Source: Yanghanlia sp047501535 (GTDB lineage: Bacteria > Pseudomonadota > Gammaproteobacteria > Burkholderiales > Burkholderiaceae_B). From it: a stretch of DNA of 64,000 bases. The notes beneath the pieces were generated by a model. It had not been told where the DNA came from and made no database searches. It worked only from the letters and a program-made list of their open reading frames with translations. The DNA lies in the NCBI RefSeq assembly GCF_047501535.1, contig NZ_JAZDRJ010000001.1, forward strand, positions 62,001-126,000, written 5' to 3'. A program made the translations under genes and the position numbers. Shown piece by piece: positions 56,049 through 64,000 of the stretch (the stretch's first letter is position 1; every line of letters begins with the position of its first letter).

Positions 56049-57803
56049 GTGACTACCTTTACAAACACCGGGCCTGATCGGCTTGATGGCGCGCAGCGCA
56101 TGTTGCAGACACTCATTGATCTGGGTGTAGATACGATTTTTGGCTACCCCGGCGGGGCCGTTCTCCCTTTATACGACGCACTCTATTCCGAGCCGCGCAT
56201 CCGCCATATTCTGGTGCGCCACGAGCAAGGCGCCGTGCATGCAGCCGAAGGCTATGCGCGTTCCACCGGCAAGCCCGGCGTTGTGCTGGTGACGTCCGGC
56301 CCCGGCATGGCGAACACCACTTCCGGCCTGCTGGATGCCTTATGCGACTCCATTCCGGTGCTGTGCATCAGTGGTCAGGTGGCGACCACCGCCATCGGTA
56401 CGGACGCCTTTCAGGAATGTGATGCGGTGGGTATTTCCCGCCCTGTGACCAAGTGGAACGCCCAGATTCGGCGTGGGGAAGATATCGCTGCCATGACGGC
56501 CAAGGCCTATCGGTTGACGACGCAAGGTCGCCCCGGCCCCGTGCTAATCGATTTCCCCAAAGATGTGCAGATTGCGCCGGCCCCTCCGCTTACGGAAGAT
56601 GATGTGGCGGAAACCGGCCCGGCGGCCACGGATCTGGCCAGCCCATCGGTGGAGGCGGCGGTTAAGCGTGCAGCAGGCCTGATCGCCAACGCTAAGCGGC
56701 CGGTATTCTATGGCGGCGGCGGGCTGATTAATTCGGGTGTTGATGCATGCGAAACCTTTACCAGCTTGGTGCAAGAGCTCAACGCGCCGTGCACGCTCAC
56801 GCTTATGGGGCTGGGCGCTTTCCCCGCCGAAGACCCGCGTTTCATTGGCATGTTGGGCATGCATGGCACCTTGGAGGCCAATCTGGCCATGCACCATGCC
56901 GACCTCATCATTTGCGTAGGCGCGCGTTTTGATGACCGCATCACGGGGCGTTTGTCTGATTTCTGCCCCCACGCCAGCAAAATACATATTGATATCGACC
57001 CGGCCTCCATCAATAAGGTGGTGCGCGCTGATGTTGCGATGGTGGGCGATTGCTACCCCCTGCTGCGGGCGCTGCGCAAAGAGGTGGCGGCATTGCAGCT
57101 GGCTGCTGATCGCCTGCGCCCTTGGTGGGAGCGCATAGGTGTGTGGCAGGCACGCGATTGCCTGGCTGTGACGCCTTCAGAAGAACATATTCTGCCTCAA
57201 CACCTGATGCGGAGCCTCGGCGCAGCCCTGCAAGGCCGTGATGCCATCGTATCGACCGATGTCGGTCAGCACCAGATGTGGGCGGCGCAGTACTTGCGTT
57301 TTTCCAGCCCTAACCGCTGGCTGACTTCGGGTGGCGCCGGCACCATGGGCTACGGCCTGCCCGCAGCGATCGGAGCCCAAGTGGCGCACCCGGAAAAGCT
57401 GGTGGTGTGTGTCAGCGGCGATGCCTCGGTGTTGATGAACATACAGGAAATGGCCACCGCGATTCAGCACCGCACGCCGGTCAAGGTGGTGCTGTGCAAC
57501 AACCGCCACATGGGCATGGTTCGGCAATGGCAAGAACTGATTCACGATGGCCGCTACAGCCATAGCTACAACGACTCCATGCCCGACTTTGTGGCGCTGG
57601 CCAAAGCATTCGGCTGGCAGGCCGCCCAGGTGGGAGACCCTGCCAAGCTGGACGCCGCCCTGGCCGAATGCCTGGCGTCTGACGGCCCGTATTTTCTGGA
57701 TATTGCCGTGCAGGCGCAGGAAAACTGCTTCCCCATGATGCCGGCCGGCTACGGCCACCAGCAGGTCATGCTGTCTGAAGACACTTGGTATGTAGAGGAG
57801 TAG
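56049..57803 (+). CDS. Acetolactate synthase large-subunit-type ThDP enzyme
   Basis: 584-residue thiamine-diphosphate enzyme. N-terminal I-F-G-Y-P-G-G-A-V-L-P with the activating glutamate in R-H-E-Q-G-A-V-H, a central FAD/ADP-binding-type domain (G-A-R-F-D-D-R-I-T-G-R) and the ThDP motif S-G-D-A-S-V-L-M-N-I-Q-E-M with the N-N end at L-C-N-N-R-H-M-G-M-V-R. These fit catabolic or anabolic acetolactate synthase (valine/isoleucine route). GTG 56049 follows AGAAGG; the frame from 55983 is longer without support. No small regulatory subunit gene is adjacent, so it may act alone. Confidence 0.9.
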   Translation: MTTFTNTGPDRLDGAQRMLQTLIDLGVDTIFGYPGGAVLPLYDALYSEPRIRHILVRHEQGAVHAAEGYARSTGKPGVVLVTSGPGMANTTSGLLDALCDSIPVLCISGQVATTAIGTDAFQECDAVGISRPVTKWNAQIRRGEDIAAMTAKAYRLTTQGRPGPVLIDFPKDVQIAPAPPLTEDDVAETGPAATDLASPSVEAAVKRAAGLIANAKRPVFYGGGGLINSGVDACETFTSLVQELNAPCTLTLMGLGAFPAEDPRFIGMLGMHGTLEANLAMHHADLIICVGARFDDRITGRLSDFCPHASKIHIDIDPASINKVVRADVAMVGDCYPLLRALRKEVAALQLAADRLRPWWERIGVWQARDCLAVTPSEEHILPQHLMRSLGAALQGRDAIVSTDVGQHQMWAAQYLRFSSPNRWLTSGGAGTMGYGLPAAIGAQVAHPEKLVVCVSGDASVLMNIQEMATAIQHRTPVKVVLCNNRHMGMVRQWQELIHDGRYSHSYNDSMPDFVALAKAFGWQAAQVGDPAKLDAALAECLASDGPYFLDIAVQAQENCFPMMPAGYGHQQVMLSEDTWYVEE

Positions 57804-58002
57804 CGTTCACAAGGGGCTTGCGCGAAAACCCGGATACCCGTTCAGGGTTGGTTCTGCCATAATCTCCGGGTTATCCACCTGGTAGTTCTGACCATACAAC
57901 TCAAGTACTGCATGGCAAGTACCTGTGCTGTGGCGAAGACGCTCCGTCTGATATAGCCGGATTTCGTCACAGGGTGCCAATTTTTCAGAAAAAGGAATTC
58001 CT

Positions 58003-58980
58003 ATGCGCCCCAACTGGTTCACCAAATTGCTTACGGCTGCCTGCGTGGCGGGCGCCTTTGTTGCAGCACCGGCCGCCGCCAAGAACGTGAAGTTCGCCTA
58101 CGCGCTTTCCACCAGCTCGCATTACGGCGCGGGTGCGGCAGCCTTTGTAGAAACACTGGAAGCCGAGCTTCCCGGCAAGTTCAAGGTGGAACAGTTCCCC
58201 AATAGTGCGCTGGGTGGTGAACGCGAAGTTCTGGAAGGGTTGCAACTCGGCACCATTGATCTGGCCGTTGTATCTACAGGCGCTACGGTTAACTTCGTTC
58301 CCGCCACCGGCGTTTTCGATATTCCCTTCCTGTTTCGCGATCTTTCCCACGCCCGCAAAGTGCTGGACGGTGAAGTCGGCCAGAACCTGCTGGCTGAGTT
58401 CTCCAAGCGCGGCCTAGTGGGGCTTGCCTGGGGCGAACAGGGCTTCCGTCAGTTCACCAATAACGTCCGGCCTGTCGTCACCCCCGAGGATGCCAAGGGC
58501 CTGAAGGTGCGCACCATGGAAAATCCCGTCCATATTGCGGCCTTCCGTGAGCTTGGTATTCTGGCAACACCCATGGCTTGGCCTGAAGTCGCCACAGCCT
58601 TGCAGCAGGGCACCATCGATGGCCAAGAAAACCCGATGTCGGTGATTGTCTCCGCGAACTTACCGCAACTACAGAAATACCTGTCGCTCACTTCCCACGT
58701 ATACGGCCCGGCTGTCGTGTTGGCATCTCCTTCCACCTGGGGTGGTTTGTCCAAGGAAGAACAAGCTGCCTTCCAGAAAGCGGCTGATGCTGCCGCGGTT
58801 GCCATGCGCGCCTATGTCGACAATGTCGAGCAAAGCGGCATTGAAGCAGTCAAAAAGGCGGGCATGGAAGTCAACGAGGTCGACCATGCAGCCTTTTCCA
58901 AGGCGCTCGACCCCATCTACCCGCAGTACTACAAGCAATTCGGGCAAGAGCTGGTTGAGTCCATCCGCAATACGCAATAA
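58003..58980 (+). CDS. TRAP transporter substrate-binding protein (DctP family)
   Basis: 325-residue receptor, signal peptide at residues 1-26 ending A-A-A-K. Markers: F-A-Y-A-L-S-T-S-S-H-Y-G-A-G, the ligand-type arginine in K-V-R-T-M-E-N-P-V-H and G-T-I-D-G-Q-E-N-P-M. GAAAAAGGAAT precedes the ATG. First gene of the second TRAP system, dctP-dctQ-dctM, opposite in order to the first. Confidence 0.94.
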   Translation: MRPNWFTKLLTAACVAGAFVAAPAAAKNVKFAYALSTSSHYGAGAAAFVETLEAELPGKFKVEQFPNSALGGEREVLEGLQLGTIDLAVVSTGATVNFVPATGVFDIPFLFRDLSHARKVLDGEVGQNLLAEFSKRGLVGLAWGEQGFRQFTNNVRPVVTPEDAKGLKVRTMENPVHIAAFRELGILATPMAWPEVATALQQGTIDGQENPMSVIVSANLPQLQKYLSLTSHVYGPAVVLASPSTWGGLSKEEQAAFQKAADAAAVAMRAYVDNVEQSGIEAVKKAGMEVNEVDHAAFSKALDPIYPQYYKQFGQELVESIRNTQ

Positions 58981-59114
58981 AGGCTTAGCCTCGGGCGCGT
59001 TATCGTGAATGCGGGCCGCCGCGCCCTGAGCATGGCGGCTCTGCGTTTTTCTTCTCTGGCGGGTAGTGTGGGCTGTTGGTCTGCGCTACCCGTTATTGCT
59101 TGCTCCATTTCATC

Positions 59115-59609
59115 GTGAAATTCGTCAATCTACTCGATCGCAGCCTGTTTCGCGTGGTGTCCATTGTCTGCCAGCTATTGTTGTTCTCAGCGGTGGCTGC
59201 CGGGTTCTATCAGGTTATCGCGCGTTTTATTTTGCTTTCTCCTTCCGATTGGAGCGAAGCCTGGACGCGCTCTTCCTTGATCTGGACGGTCATGCTGGGC
59301 TTGTGTCTGGCTTTTCGGCATGGCGCTATGCTGAGCGTCGAGATGCTGCATGCTTTTTTGAAAGGCCGTGCACGCCGTTGGCTTGAACATCTCATCATGG
59401 TTGTCTGCGTCAGTTTTCTCGGCTTCATGGGGTGGGTCGGCGCACAGATGACTTGGCGAGTTCGGTTCCAGACTCTGGCCAGCCTGGAATTCTCCATTTC
59501 CTGGATCTACATTGCGATTCCTATCGGCATGGCGCTGGCGATTCTTGGCGTGGTGGCCCGCTGGCTGGATACCTCTGAGCCGCCCTCTGTCGACGACACC
59601 GTGATATGA
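59115..59609 (+). CDS. TRAP transporter small permease (DctQ family)
   Basis: About 164 residues and four membrane helices; the E-A-W-T-R-S-S-L-I-W and R-H-G-A-M-L-S-V-E-M-L segments are those of DctQ proteins. The GTG at 59115 puts a basic residue-rich N-terminus before helix 1, but no ribosome site is visible; a TTG at 59076 is the alternative. Lies 134 bases after the receptor gene. Confidence 0.87.
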   Translation: MKFVNLLDRSLFRVVSIVCQLLLFSAVAAGFYQVIARFILLSPSDWSEAWTRSSLIWTVMLGLCLAFRHGAMLSVEMLHAFLKGRARRWLEHLIMVVCVSFLGFMGWVGAQMTWRVRFQTLASLEFSISWIYIAIPIGMALAILGVVARWLDTSEPPSVDDTVI

Positions 59610-59661
59610 ATTCCAGCATGAATAAGAATATGAAATTCGGCTTTGACCGGCGAGGCGCATC

Positions 59662-60936
59662 ATGTCGCAGTTAATGATTCTCTCGATGCTGATTTTCTTT
59701 GTCGTCTCGGTACCGGTGGCGGTGTCTATCGGGCTGGCGGCGTTAATCGGCGTGGGCTACGAAGGCATGACCTGGCTGGTGGTGGCACAACAAATCTATG
59801 CTGCACTAGACAAATACCCCCTGGTCGCCGTGCCGTTTTTCATTCTGGCGGGCAACCTCATGGAGGCCAGCGGGATCTCAGAACGCATGGTGGAGTTCGC
59901 CAAAAGCCTGGTGGGCGGGGTGCAAGGTGGGTTGGCCATCAGCTGCGTACTGACCTGCATGATTTTCGCTGCCGTGGCGGGTTCCAGTGTCGCTACGACG
60001 TTTGCCGTGGGTGCGATTCTTATTCCTGCCATGCTCAAGCACGGCTATCCTCGGCCGTTCGCGGCGTCGTTGCAGGCGACAGCGGCTGAACTGGGTGTCA
60101 TCATTCCGCCCTCGGTGCCAATGATTCTGTTTGCCGTCTCAACAGATACCTCGGTGGGAGAACTGTTTTTGGCGGGCGTGGGGCCGGGCATTCTTATCGT
60201 CCTTGCCTTGATGTTCTATGTATGGCTGTACGCCAAGCGTCACGGCTATGGGAAAAATGATGGCGTGGGGCGATTGCCGGTCGGTCAGGCCTTTCGCCGC
60301 GCCTGGCTAGCGCTGCTCATGCCGGTCATTATCCTTGGCGGAATTTATGGCGGTGTATTCACGCCTACCGAAGCCTCGGCAGTGGCGGTTGTCTATGCCC
60401 TGGTGGTGGGGGGATTCATTTACCGGCGCCTCGATCTGAAAACGCTATCGCACACATTTCACCGCTCTGTGATTTCCACAGCGGTCATTATGTTCATCAT
60501 TGCTAACGCAGGGGTGTTCGGGTTCTTGTTGAACCGCGCCGGCGTACCTCAGGCTCTGGGCGACTGGCTGAGCATGTTGTTCACCGACAAATACATGTTC
60601 TTGCTGGGTATGAACGTGGCGCTGTTTCTCATCGGCATGTTTATCGAAACCTCCGCGTCGGTGGTCGTACTGGCTCCCTTGCTGCTGCCTGTGGCAATGC
60701 AGTTCGGCGTAGACCCTGCTCACTTTGGTGTCATTATGGTGGTGAACCTGGCGTTGGGCATGGTGACCCCGCCATTTGGTGTCAACCTGTTTGCAGCGTG
60801 TACGGTGGCGCAGATCTCGATCGAACGCTTGATACGCACCCTGATTCCCTTTGTGCTGGTCACGTTTGGGTGCCTGATGATCATCACCTATGTGCCGCAG
60901 ATTTCTCTGTACTTGAAGGGACTGGTCTACGGCTGA
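59662..60936 (+). CDS. TRAP transporter large permease (DctM family)
   Basis: 424 residues with about 12 helices and the family segments V-P-V-A-V-S-I-G-L-A-A, A-A-V-A-G-S-S-V-A-T-T-F, I-I-P-P-S-V-P-M-I-L-F and G-M-V-T-P-P-F-G-V-N-L-F. Third gene of the second TRAP operon, 52 bases after dctQ. The transported compound is probably a carboxylate. Confidence 0.94.
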   Translation: MSQLMILSMLIFFVVSVPVAVSIGLAALIGVGYEGMTWLVVAQQIYAALDKYPLVAVPFFILAGNLMEASGISERMVEFAKSLVGGVQGGLAISCVLTCMIFAAVAGSSVATTFAVGAILIPAMLKHGYPRPFAASLQATAAELGVIIPPSVPMILFAVSTDTSVGELFLAGVGPGILIVLALMFYVWLYAKRHGYGKNDGVGRLPVGQAFRRAWLALLMPVIILGGIYGGVFTPTEASAVAVVYALVVGGFIYRRLDLKTLSHTFHRSVISTAVIMFIIANAGVFGFLLNRAGVPQALGDWLSMLFTDKYMFLLGMNVALFLIGMFIETSASVVVLAPLLLPVAMQFGVDPAHFGVIMVVNLALGMVTPPFGVNLFAACTVAQISIERLIRTLIPFVLVTFGCLMIITYVPQISLYLKGLVYG

Positions 60937-61031
60937 GGCAGTCTCAACGGCGCAAGAAAGCCCTTTGCACTTTGCACTACACCCCAAAAGTTAAATACAG
61001 TCTTAGCTCTTGGGGTGATTTCATAGCGTGA

Positions 61032-63671
61032 TCAGAACGGCGGATCGTCGTCCAAGGCTTCCGGCGCAGCTGTTTTAGCCGCCTTCTTGGCTGCTGTCTT
61101 TTTAGCAGCTGTTTTCTTGGCGGCCTTTTTCGCTGCTTTCTTCGCCGCTTTGGGGGCGTCGTCGGCAGTCGCCTTCTTCGCAGCCGCTGTCTTGGCAGTC
61201 GTTTTCTTAGCCGCTTTTTCAGGGCGCGGCTCGAACTCAAAGCCGGTCTTGCCGTCTTTTTGGGTGACCAGATACGCCTTGAACTTGCGATTGGTGCGTG
61301 CCGATACAAAACCCGTGAGAAGATCGGTTTTGCCCTCTGCTAACAGCTTGCTCATTTGTTCAGCAGAGATTTCTTGCTGCAAAATGACCTTGCCGCTGCG
61401 GAAGGTGCAGCTTTTTTCCGGCCCGACGGATTTCTCGCACACGTAGTTCATGCCGTGTTCGTATACGGCATGGCTGCACTTGGGGCATTTGCCCAGTGCG
61501 GTTTGCCCGGAAAAGTCGACTGGGGTCTCGTCTTCGTCGTCTTTCTGGCCAAAGTCGAATTCCAGCTTGTGCTCGTCGGTAATGCGCAGCAGGGCGGCAA
61601 AAGGGCGCCCCATTTTGCTGATGAAACCCGACAGGGGGCCGAGCTCGCGCTTTTGCAGTAGTTCTTCGACTTCCGGGACTTCAAATGTGCGCCCGCCCGG
61701 GTGCTTGCCGATGGAAAAATCACACTGTGTGCAGGCGTAGCGGCGGTAGTTTTCTTTCACGACACCGCCGCACTTGGGGCATGGCGTGGTGAGCGTGGCG
61801 TAATCGCCAGGCACAGTGTCGCGCTCGTATTCTTTAGCGCGGCGTACGATGGCCTGGGTCATTTCCTCGATCTCGCGCATGAACGAAGCCGCATCCAACT
61901 GGCGCTGTTCAATCTGCTTGAGCTGGTGTTCCCATTCGCCGGTGAGTTCCGGCGAGGTCAGTTCACTGACACCTAGGCCGGAGAGCAAGGTCATGAGCTG
62001 GCGCGCTTTGGCGGAGGGCACGAGCTCACGACCTTCGCGGCGCAAATAGCCTTCGTTGAGCAGCCCTTCGATAATGGCTGCACGGGTGGCCGGCGTGCCC
62101 AGCCCGCGTTCCGACATGGCCTCGCGCAGTGCTTCGTCATCCACCAGTTTGCCCGCGCCTTCCATGGCCGACAGCAGCGTGGCTTCGGTATAGCGTGCGG
62201 GCGGCTTGGTGGTCAGCTCGCGGACTTCGATTTCTTCCGTTTGTACGGTTTCGTCGGGTGAAATCGGCACCAGTGTGTCGTTTGCCCCCTGTGCTTCGCG
62301 CCCATAAATGGCCAGCCAGCCCGGGTTTACCAGCACTTTTCCTTCCGTCTTGAACGAATGCTCAGCAACGCGCGTGATGCGGGTGGTGAGGCGGAATTCG
62401 GCAGAGGGGAAGAACACGGCCAGGAAACGGCGTAGCACGAGATCGTAGATCTTGCCTTCCGCATCGCTCAGTTCGCGCGGAATTTGTAAGGTAGGGATGA
62501 TGGCGAAGTGATCGGACACCTTCTTGTTGTCGAAGATGCGGCGATTAGGCTTCACCCAGCCCTTGTCGCAGATGGTGCGCGCAAAGCTGCTGATGGCGCT
62601 GGCTGCGTTGCCGGCGGAATCCGCCAGCGTCTGCATGGTTTGGTGAACGGTGCCCACGTAGTCTTCGGGCAGATAGCGCGAATCTGTACGGGGGTAGGTC
62701 AGTGCCTTGTGGCGTTCATATAGCGTCTGGGCCAGCGCCAATGTGGTCTTGGCGGAAAAGCCGAAGCGGCTGTTGGCTTCCCGTTGCAAAGAAGTGAGGT
62801 CAAACAGCGCAGGCGAGGCCTGGGTTGAGGGCTTGGATTCTTCCGTAACGGTGCCGGGCCGGCCTTCACAGGCGCGGGCGATTTCTTCGGCTTGTTCGCG
62901 TGTCCAGAGGCGGAAGTCGCGGCTTTCGGCGTTGGCTTCATTCTTGCGGAATTTGGGGTCGAACCAACGCCCGGGGTAGTGGCCTGCCGAGGCGGCGAAG
63001 CTGGCATGGATTTCCCAGTAATCGCGCGGCTGGAAGCGGCGGATGCGTTCTTCGCGTTCGGCCACGATGGCCAAGGTGGGGGTTTGCACCCGCCCAACCG
63101 GCGTTTTGAAGAAACCACCGTCTTTGCTATTAAAGGCCGTCATGGCCCGGGTGCCGTTAATACCTACCAACCAGTCGGCTTCGGCCCGTGAACGCGCAGC
63201 GGATTCCAGAGGCTTCAGGTCGTCGTCGTCGCGCAGCTCATTGAAGGCTTCGCGGATGGCGGCCTGCGTCATGGAACGCAGCCAGAGGCGCTGGATGGGC
63301 TTTTTAACGCCTGAGTACTGAATGATGTAACGGAAGATCAGTTCGCCTTCACGGCCCGCGTCACATGCGTTGATGACGCTGCTGACATCCTTGCGCTTGA
63401 GCAGTTTAACGAGCAGCTTCAGGCGTTCAGCGCTTTTTTTGTCGGTGGGCCCGAGCTCAAACTTGGGCGGAATAACAGGCAGATGGTTGAAACTCCATTT
63501 TCCGCGCACCGGATCGTTAGGCGCCACTAGGGTGAGTAAGTGTCCGATGCTGGAAGCCAGCACGTACTGATCGCTCTCGAAATAGTCGCCTTCCCGGGTG
63601 AAACCTCCCAGGGCGCGCGAAATATCGAGCGCGACCGATGGTTTCTCGGCGATGATGAGGGTTTTAGTCAT
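61032..63671 (-). CDS. topB: DNA topoisomerase III
   Basis: 879-residue type IA topoisomerase. TOPRIM starts T-L-I-I-A-E-K-P-S-V-A; the active-site tyrosine is in T-Y-P-R-T-D-S-R-Y-L; F-V-x-x-x-T-P-V-G-R-V-Q-T-P-T-L-like text is present as F-K-T-P-V-G-R-V-Q-T-P-T. After the catalytic core come two zinc-type motifs (C-P-K-C-G-G with C-T-Q-C; C-P-K-C-S-H-A-V), two Topo-C-repeat-like segments, and an 65-residue Lys/Ala tail with repeated A-A-K-K units like histone H1. ATG 63671 is preferred over 63701. The tail probably adds non-specific DNA affinity. Confidence 0.95.
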   Translation of the reverse strand: MTKTLIIAEKPSVALDISRALGGFTREGDYFESDQYVLASSIGHLLTLVAPNDPVRGKWSFNHLPVIPPKFELGPTDKKSAERLKLLVKLLKRKDVSSVINACDAGREGELIFRYIIQYSGVKKPIQRLWLRSMTQAAIREAFNELRDDDDLKPLESAARSRAEADWLVGINGTRAMTAFNSKDGGFFKTPVGRVQTPTLAIVAEREERIRRFQPRDYWEIHASFAASAGHYPGRWFDPKFRKNEANAESRDFRLWTREQAEEIARACEGRPGTVTEESKPSTQASPALFDLTSLQREANSRFGFSAKTTLALAQTLYERHKALTYPRTDSRYLPEDYVGTVHQTMQTLADSAGNAASAISSFARTICDKGWVKPNRRIFDNKKVSDHFAIIPTLQIPRELSDAEGKIYDLVLRRFLAVFFPSAEFRLTTRITRVAEHSFKTEGKVLVNPGWLAIYGREAQGANDTLVPISPDETVQTEEIEVRELTTKPPARYTEATLLSAMEGAGKLVDDEALREAMSERGLGTPATRAAIIEGLLNEGYLRREGRELVPSAKARQLMTLLSGLGVSELTSPELTGEWEHQLKQIEQRQLDAASFMREIEEMTQAIVRRAKEYERDTVPGDYATLTTPCPKCGGVVKENYRRYACTQCDFSIGKHPGGRTFEVPEVEELLQKRELGPLSGFISKMGRPFAALLRITDEHKLEFDFGQKDDEDETPVDFSGQTALGKCPKCSHAVYEHGMNYVCEKSVGPEKSCTFRSGKVILQQEISAEQMSKLLAEGKTDLLTGFVSARTNRKFKAYLVTQKDGKTGFEFEPRPEKAAKKTTAKTAAAKKATADDAPKAAKKAAKKAAKKTAAKKTAAKKAAKTAAPEALDDDPPF

Positions 63672-63754
63672 GTGAATCCAAAGACCGCAATAGGGCAGCA
63701 ATAGCGCGGATGATACGGGGTGTCAATCTACGCGCGCAAGTTGACTATCATAGG

Positions 63755-64000
63755 TTATTGGCTGTCGCCGTGTTGGCATGCTGCCCACATTGGCAGGGCG
63801 CGCTGCCAGAAAGTTTCGATATTTTCGGCTGGGAAAAGCTCAAAGCCCAAGGTTTTCCAAGCGCGCTGCAAGGTCTGTACAGGGCGTGCCAAGTCAAATG
63901 CGGGGGCGTGATTCTGTTTGGATAACTTGCGCCCCTGAGCGTCACATAGTAGTGGAACATGCATGACGTCCGGCGGCTTGTAACCGAGCAAGCGGGCTAA
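63755..64000 (-). CDS. gluQ: Glutamyl-Q tRNA(Asp) synthetase, C-terminal part
   Basis: The last 81 codons of a GluRS-like enzyme without anticodon-binding domain that glutamylates queuosine on tRNA-Asp. The fragment L-L-G-Y-K-P-P-D-V-M-H-V-P-L-L is followed by the KMSKS-like K-L-S-K-Q-N-H-A-P-A and ends near W-A-A-C-Q-H-G-D-S-Q, as YadB/GluQ proteins do. The N-terminal catalytic half lies beyond position 64000. Together with queG (31722) it shows that the cell makes and further modifies queuosine. Confidence 0.88.
   Translation of the reverse strand, partial: LARLLGYKPPDVMHVPLLCDAQGRKLSKQNHAPAFDLARPVQTLQRAWKTLGFELFPAENIETFWQRALPMWAACQHGDSQ

Noticed and set aside
57827..57872. AACCCGG / CCGGGTT inverted repeat after the acetolactate synthase-type gene as terminator
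   Set aside because: Seven-base arms with a 32-base loop and no T-tract are too weak. The 199-bp gap to the TRAP receptor gene shows nothing else clear.
1..64000. tRNA, rRNA, CRISPR, prophage or insertion-sequence genes
   Set aside because: I saw no T-loop-like tRNA pattern, no spaced direct repeats, and no transposase, integrase or phage structural frames. A tRNAscan or Infernal search would be needed to exclude small RNAs.

Overview
The window is a 64-kb chromosomal segment of a betaproteobacterium, most likely of the Alcaligenaceae (Bordetella / Achromobacter / Pusillimonas side). This is inferred from the dense set of Bug (TctC-type) periplasmic receptors, four of them here, the two TRAP systems, the moderately high G+C, and the betaproteobacterial character of the housekeeping proteins. 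No rRNA, tRNA, CRISPR array, transposase or integrase was recognised.

Layout. 1-3.5 kb: a partial branched-chain amino-acid-type receptor, an IclR regulator divergent from a Bug receptor, and an enoyl-CoA hydratase. 3.6-11.4 kb: the replication/ribosome core, yidC-yidD-rnpA-rpmH reading left and dnaA-dnaN-gyrB reading right, with a DnaA box and a strong rpmH promoter between them. mnmE, the usual partner after yidC, is missing. 11.4-14.3 kb: a small worn island bounded by 45-bp direct repeats that are copies of the 3' end of a 40-codon membrane-protein gene. It holds an hsdM fragment, a Fic N-terminal fragment, a DapA-like gene, a YoeB toxin with an N-terminally truncated antitoxin, and an intact VapBC pair with a perfect operator palindrome. 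14.4-20.8 kb: catabolic genes (GntR regulator, Bug, FAH-family enzyme, RidA, flavin reductase; then an esterase and another Bug).

20.9-27.2 kb: a seven-gene operon with a DeoR regulator, receptor, two permeases, ATPase, class III phosphodiesterase and HAD phosphatase. It looks like an import-and-dephosphorylate route for an organic phosphodiester. 27.2-31.7 kb: an OmpR/EnvZ-type two-component system with PepSY proteins on both sides and a membrane ferric-reductase-like flavocytochrome. 31.7-45.6 kb: queG with a receptor-like protein that has no signal peptide, an Old Yellow Enzyme homologue, a small membrane protein broken by an in-frame amber codon, a CoA-transferase, cell-wall enzymes (M15-type peptidase, L,D-transpeptidase), a GNAT, Bug plus rhodanese, dbpA, HIT, dinB and a MOSC protein.

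45.6-64 kb: an aminotransferase, malate synthase G, an AEC carrier, AMP nucleosidase with a nucleoside deoxyribosyltransferase-like protein, two TRAP transporters flanking a SET-domain methyltransferase and a ThDP enzyme of acetolactate-synthase type, topoisomerase III with a histone-H1-like tail, and the end of gluQ.

The observations I rate highest are: the direct-repeat-bounded island in the 3' end of a small gene beside gyrB; a dispersed hairpin module that always lies in the same orientation just after stop codons (three copies); the headless antitoxin beside an intact toxin; the TGG-to-TAG lesion in the small membrane protein; and the phosphodiester import/hydrolysis operon.
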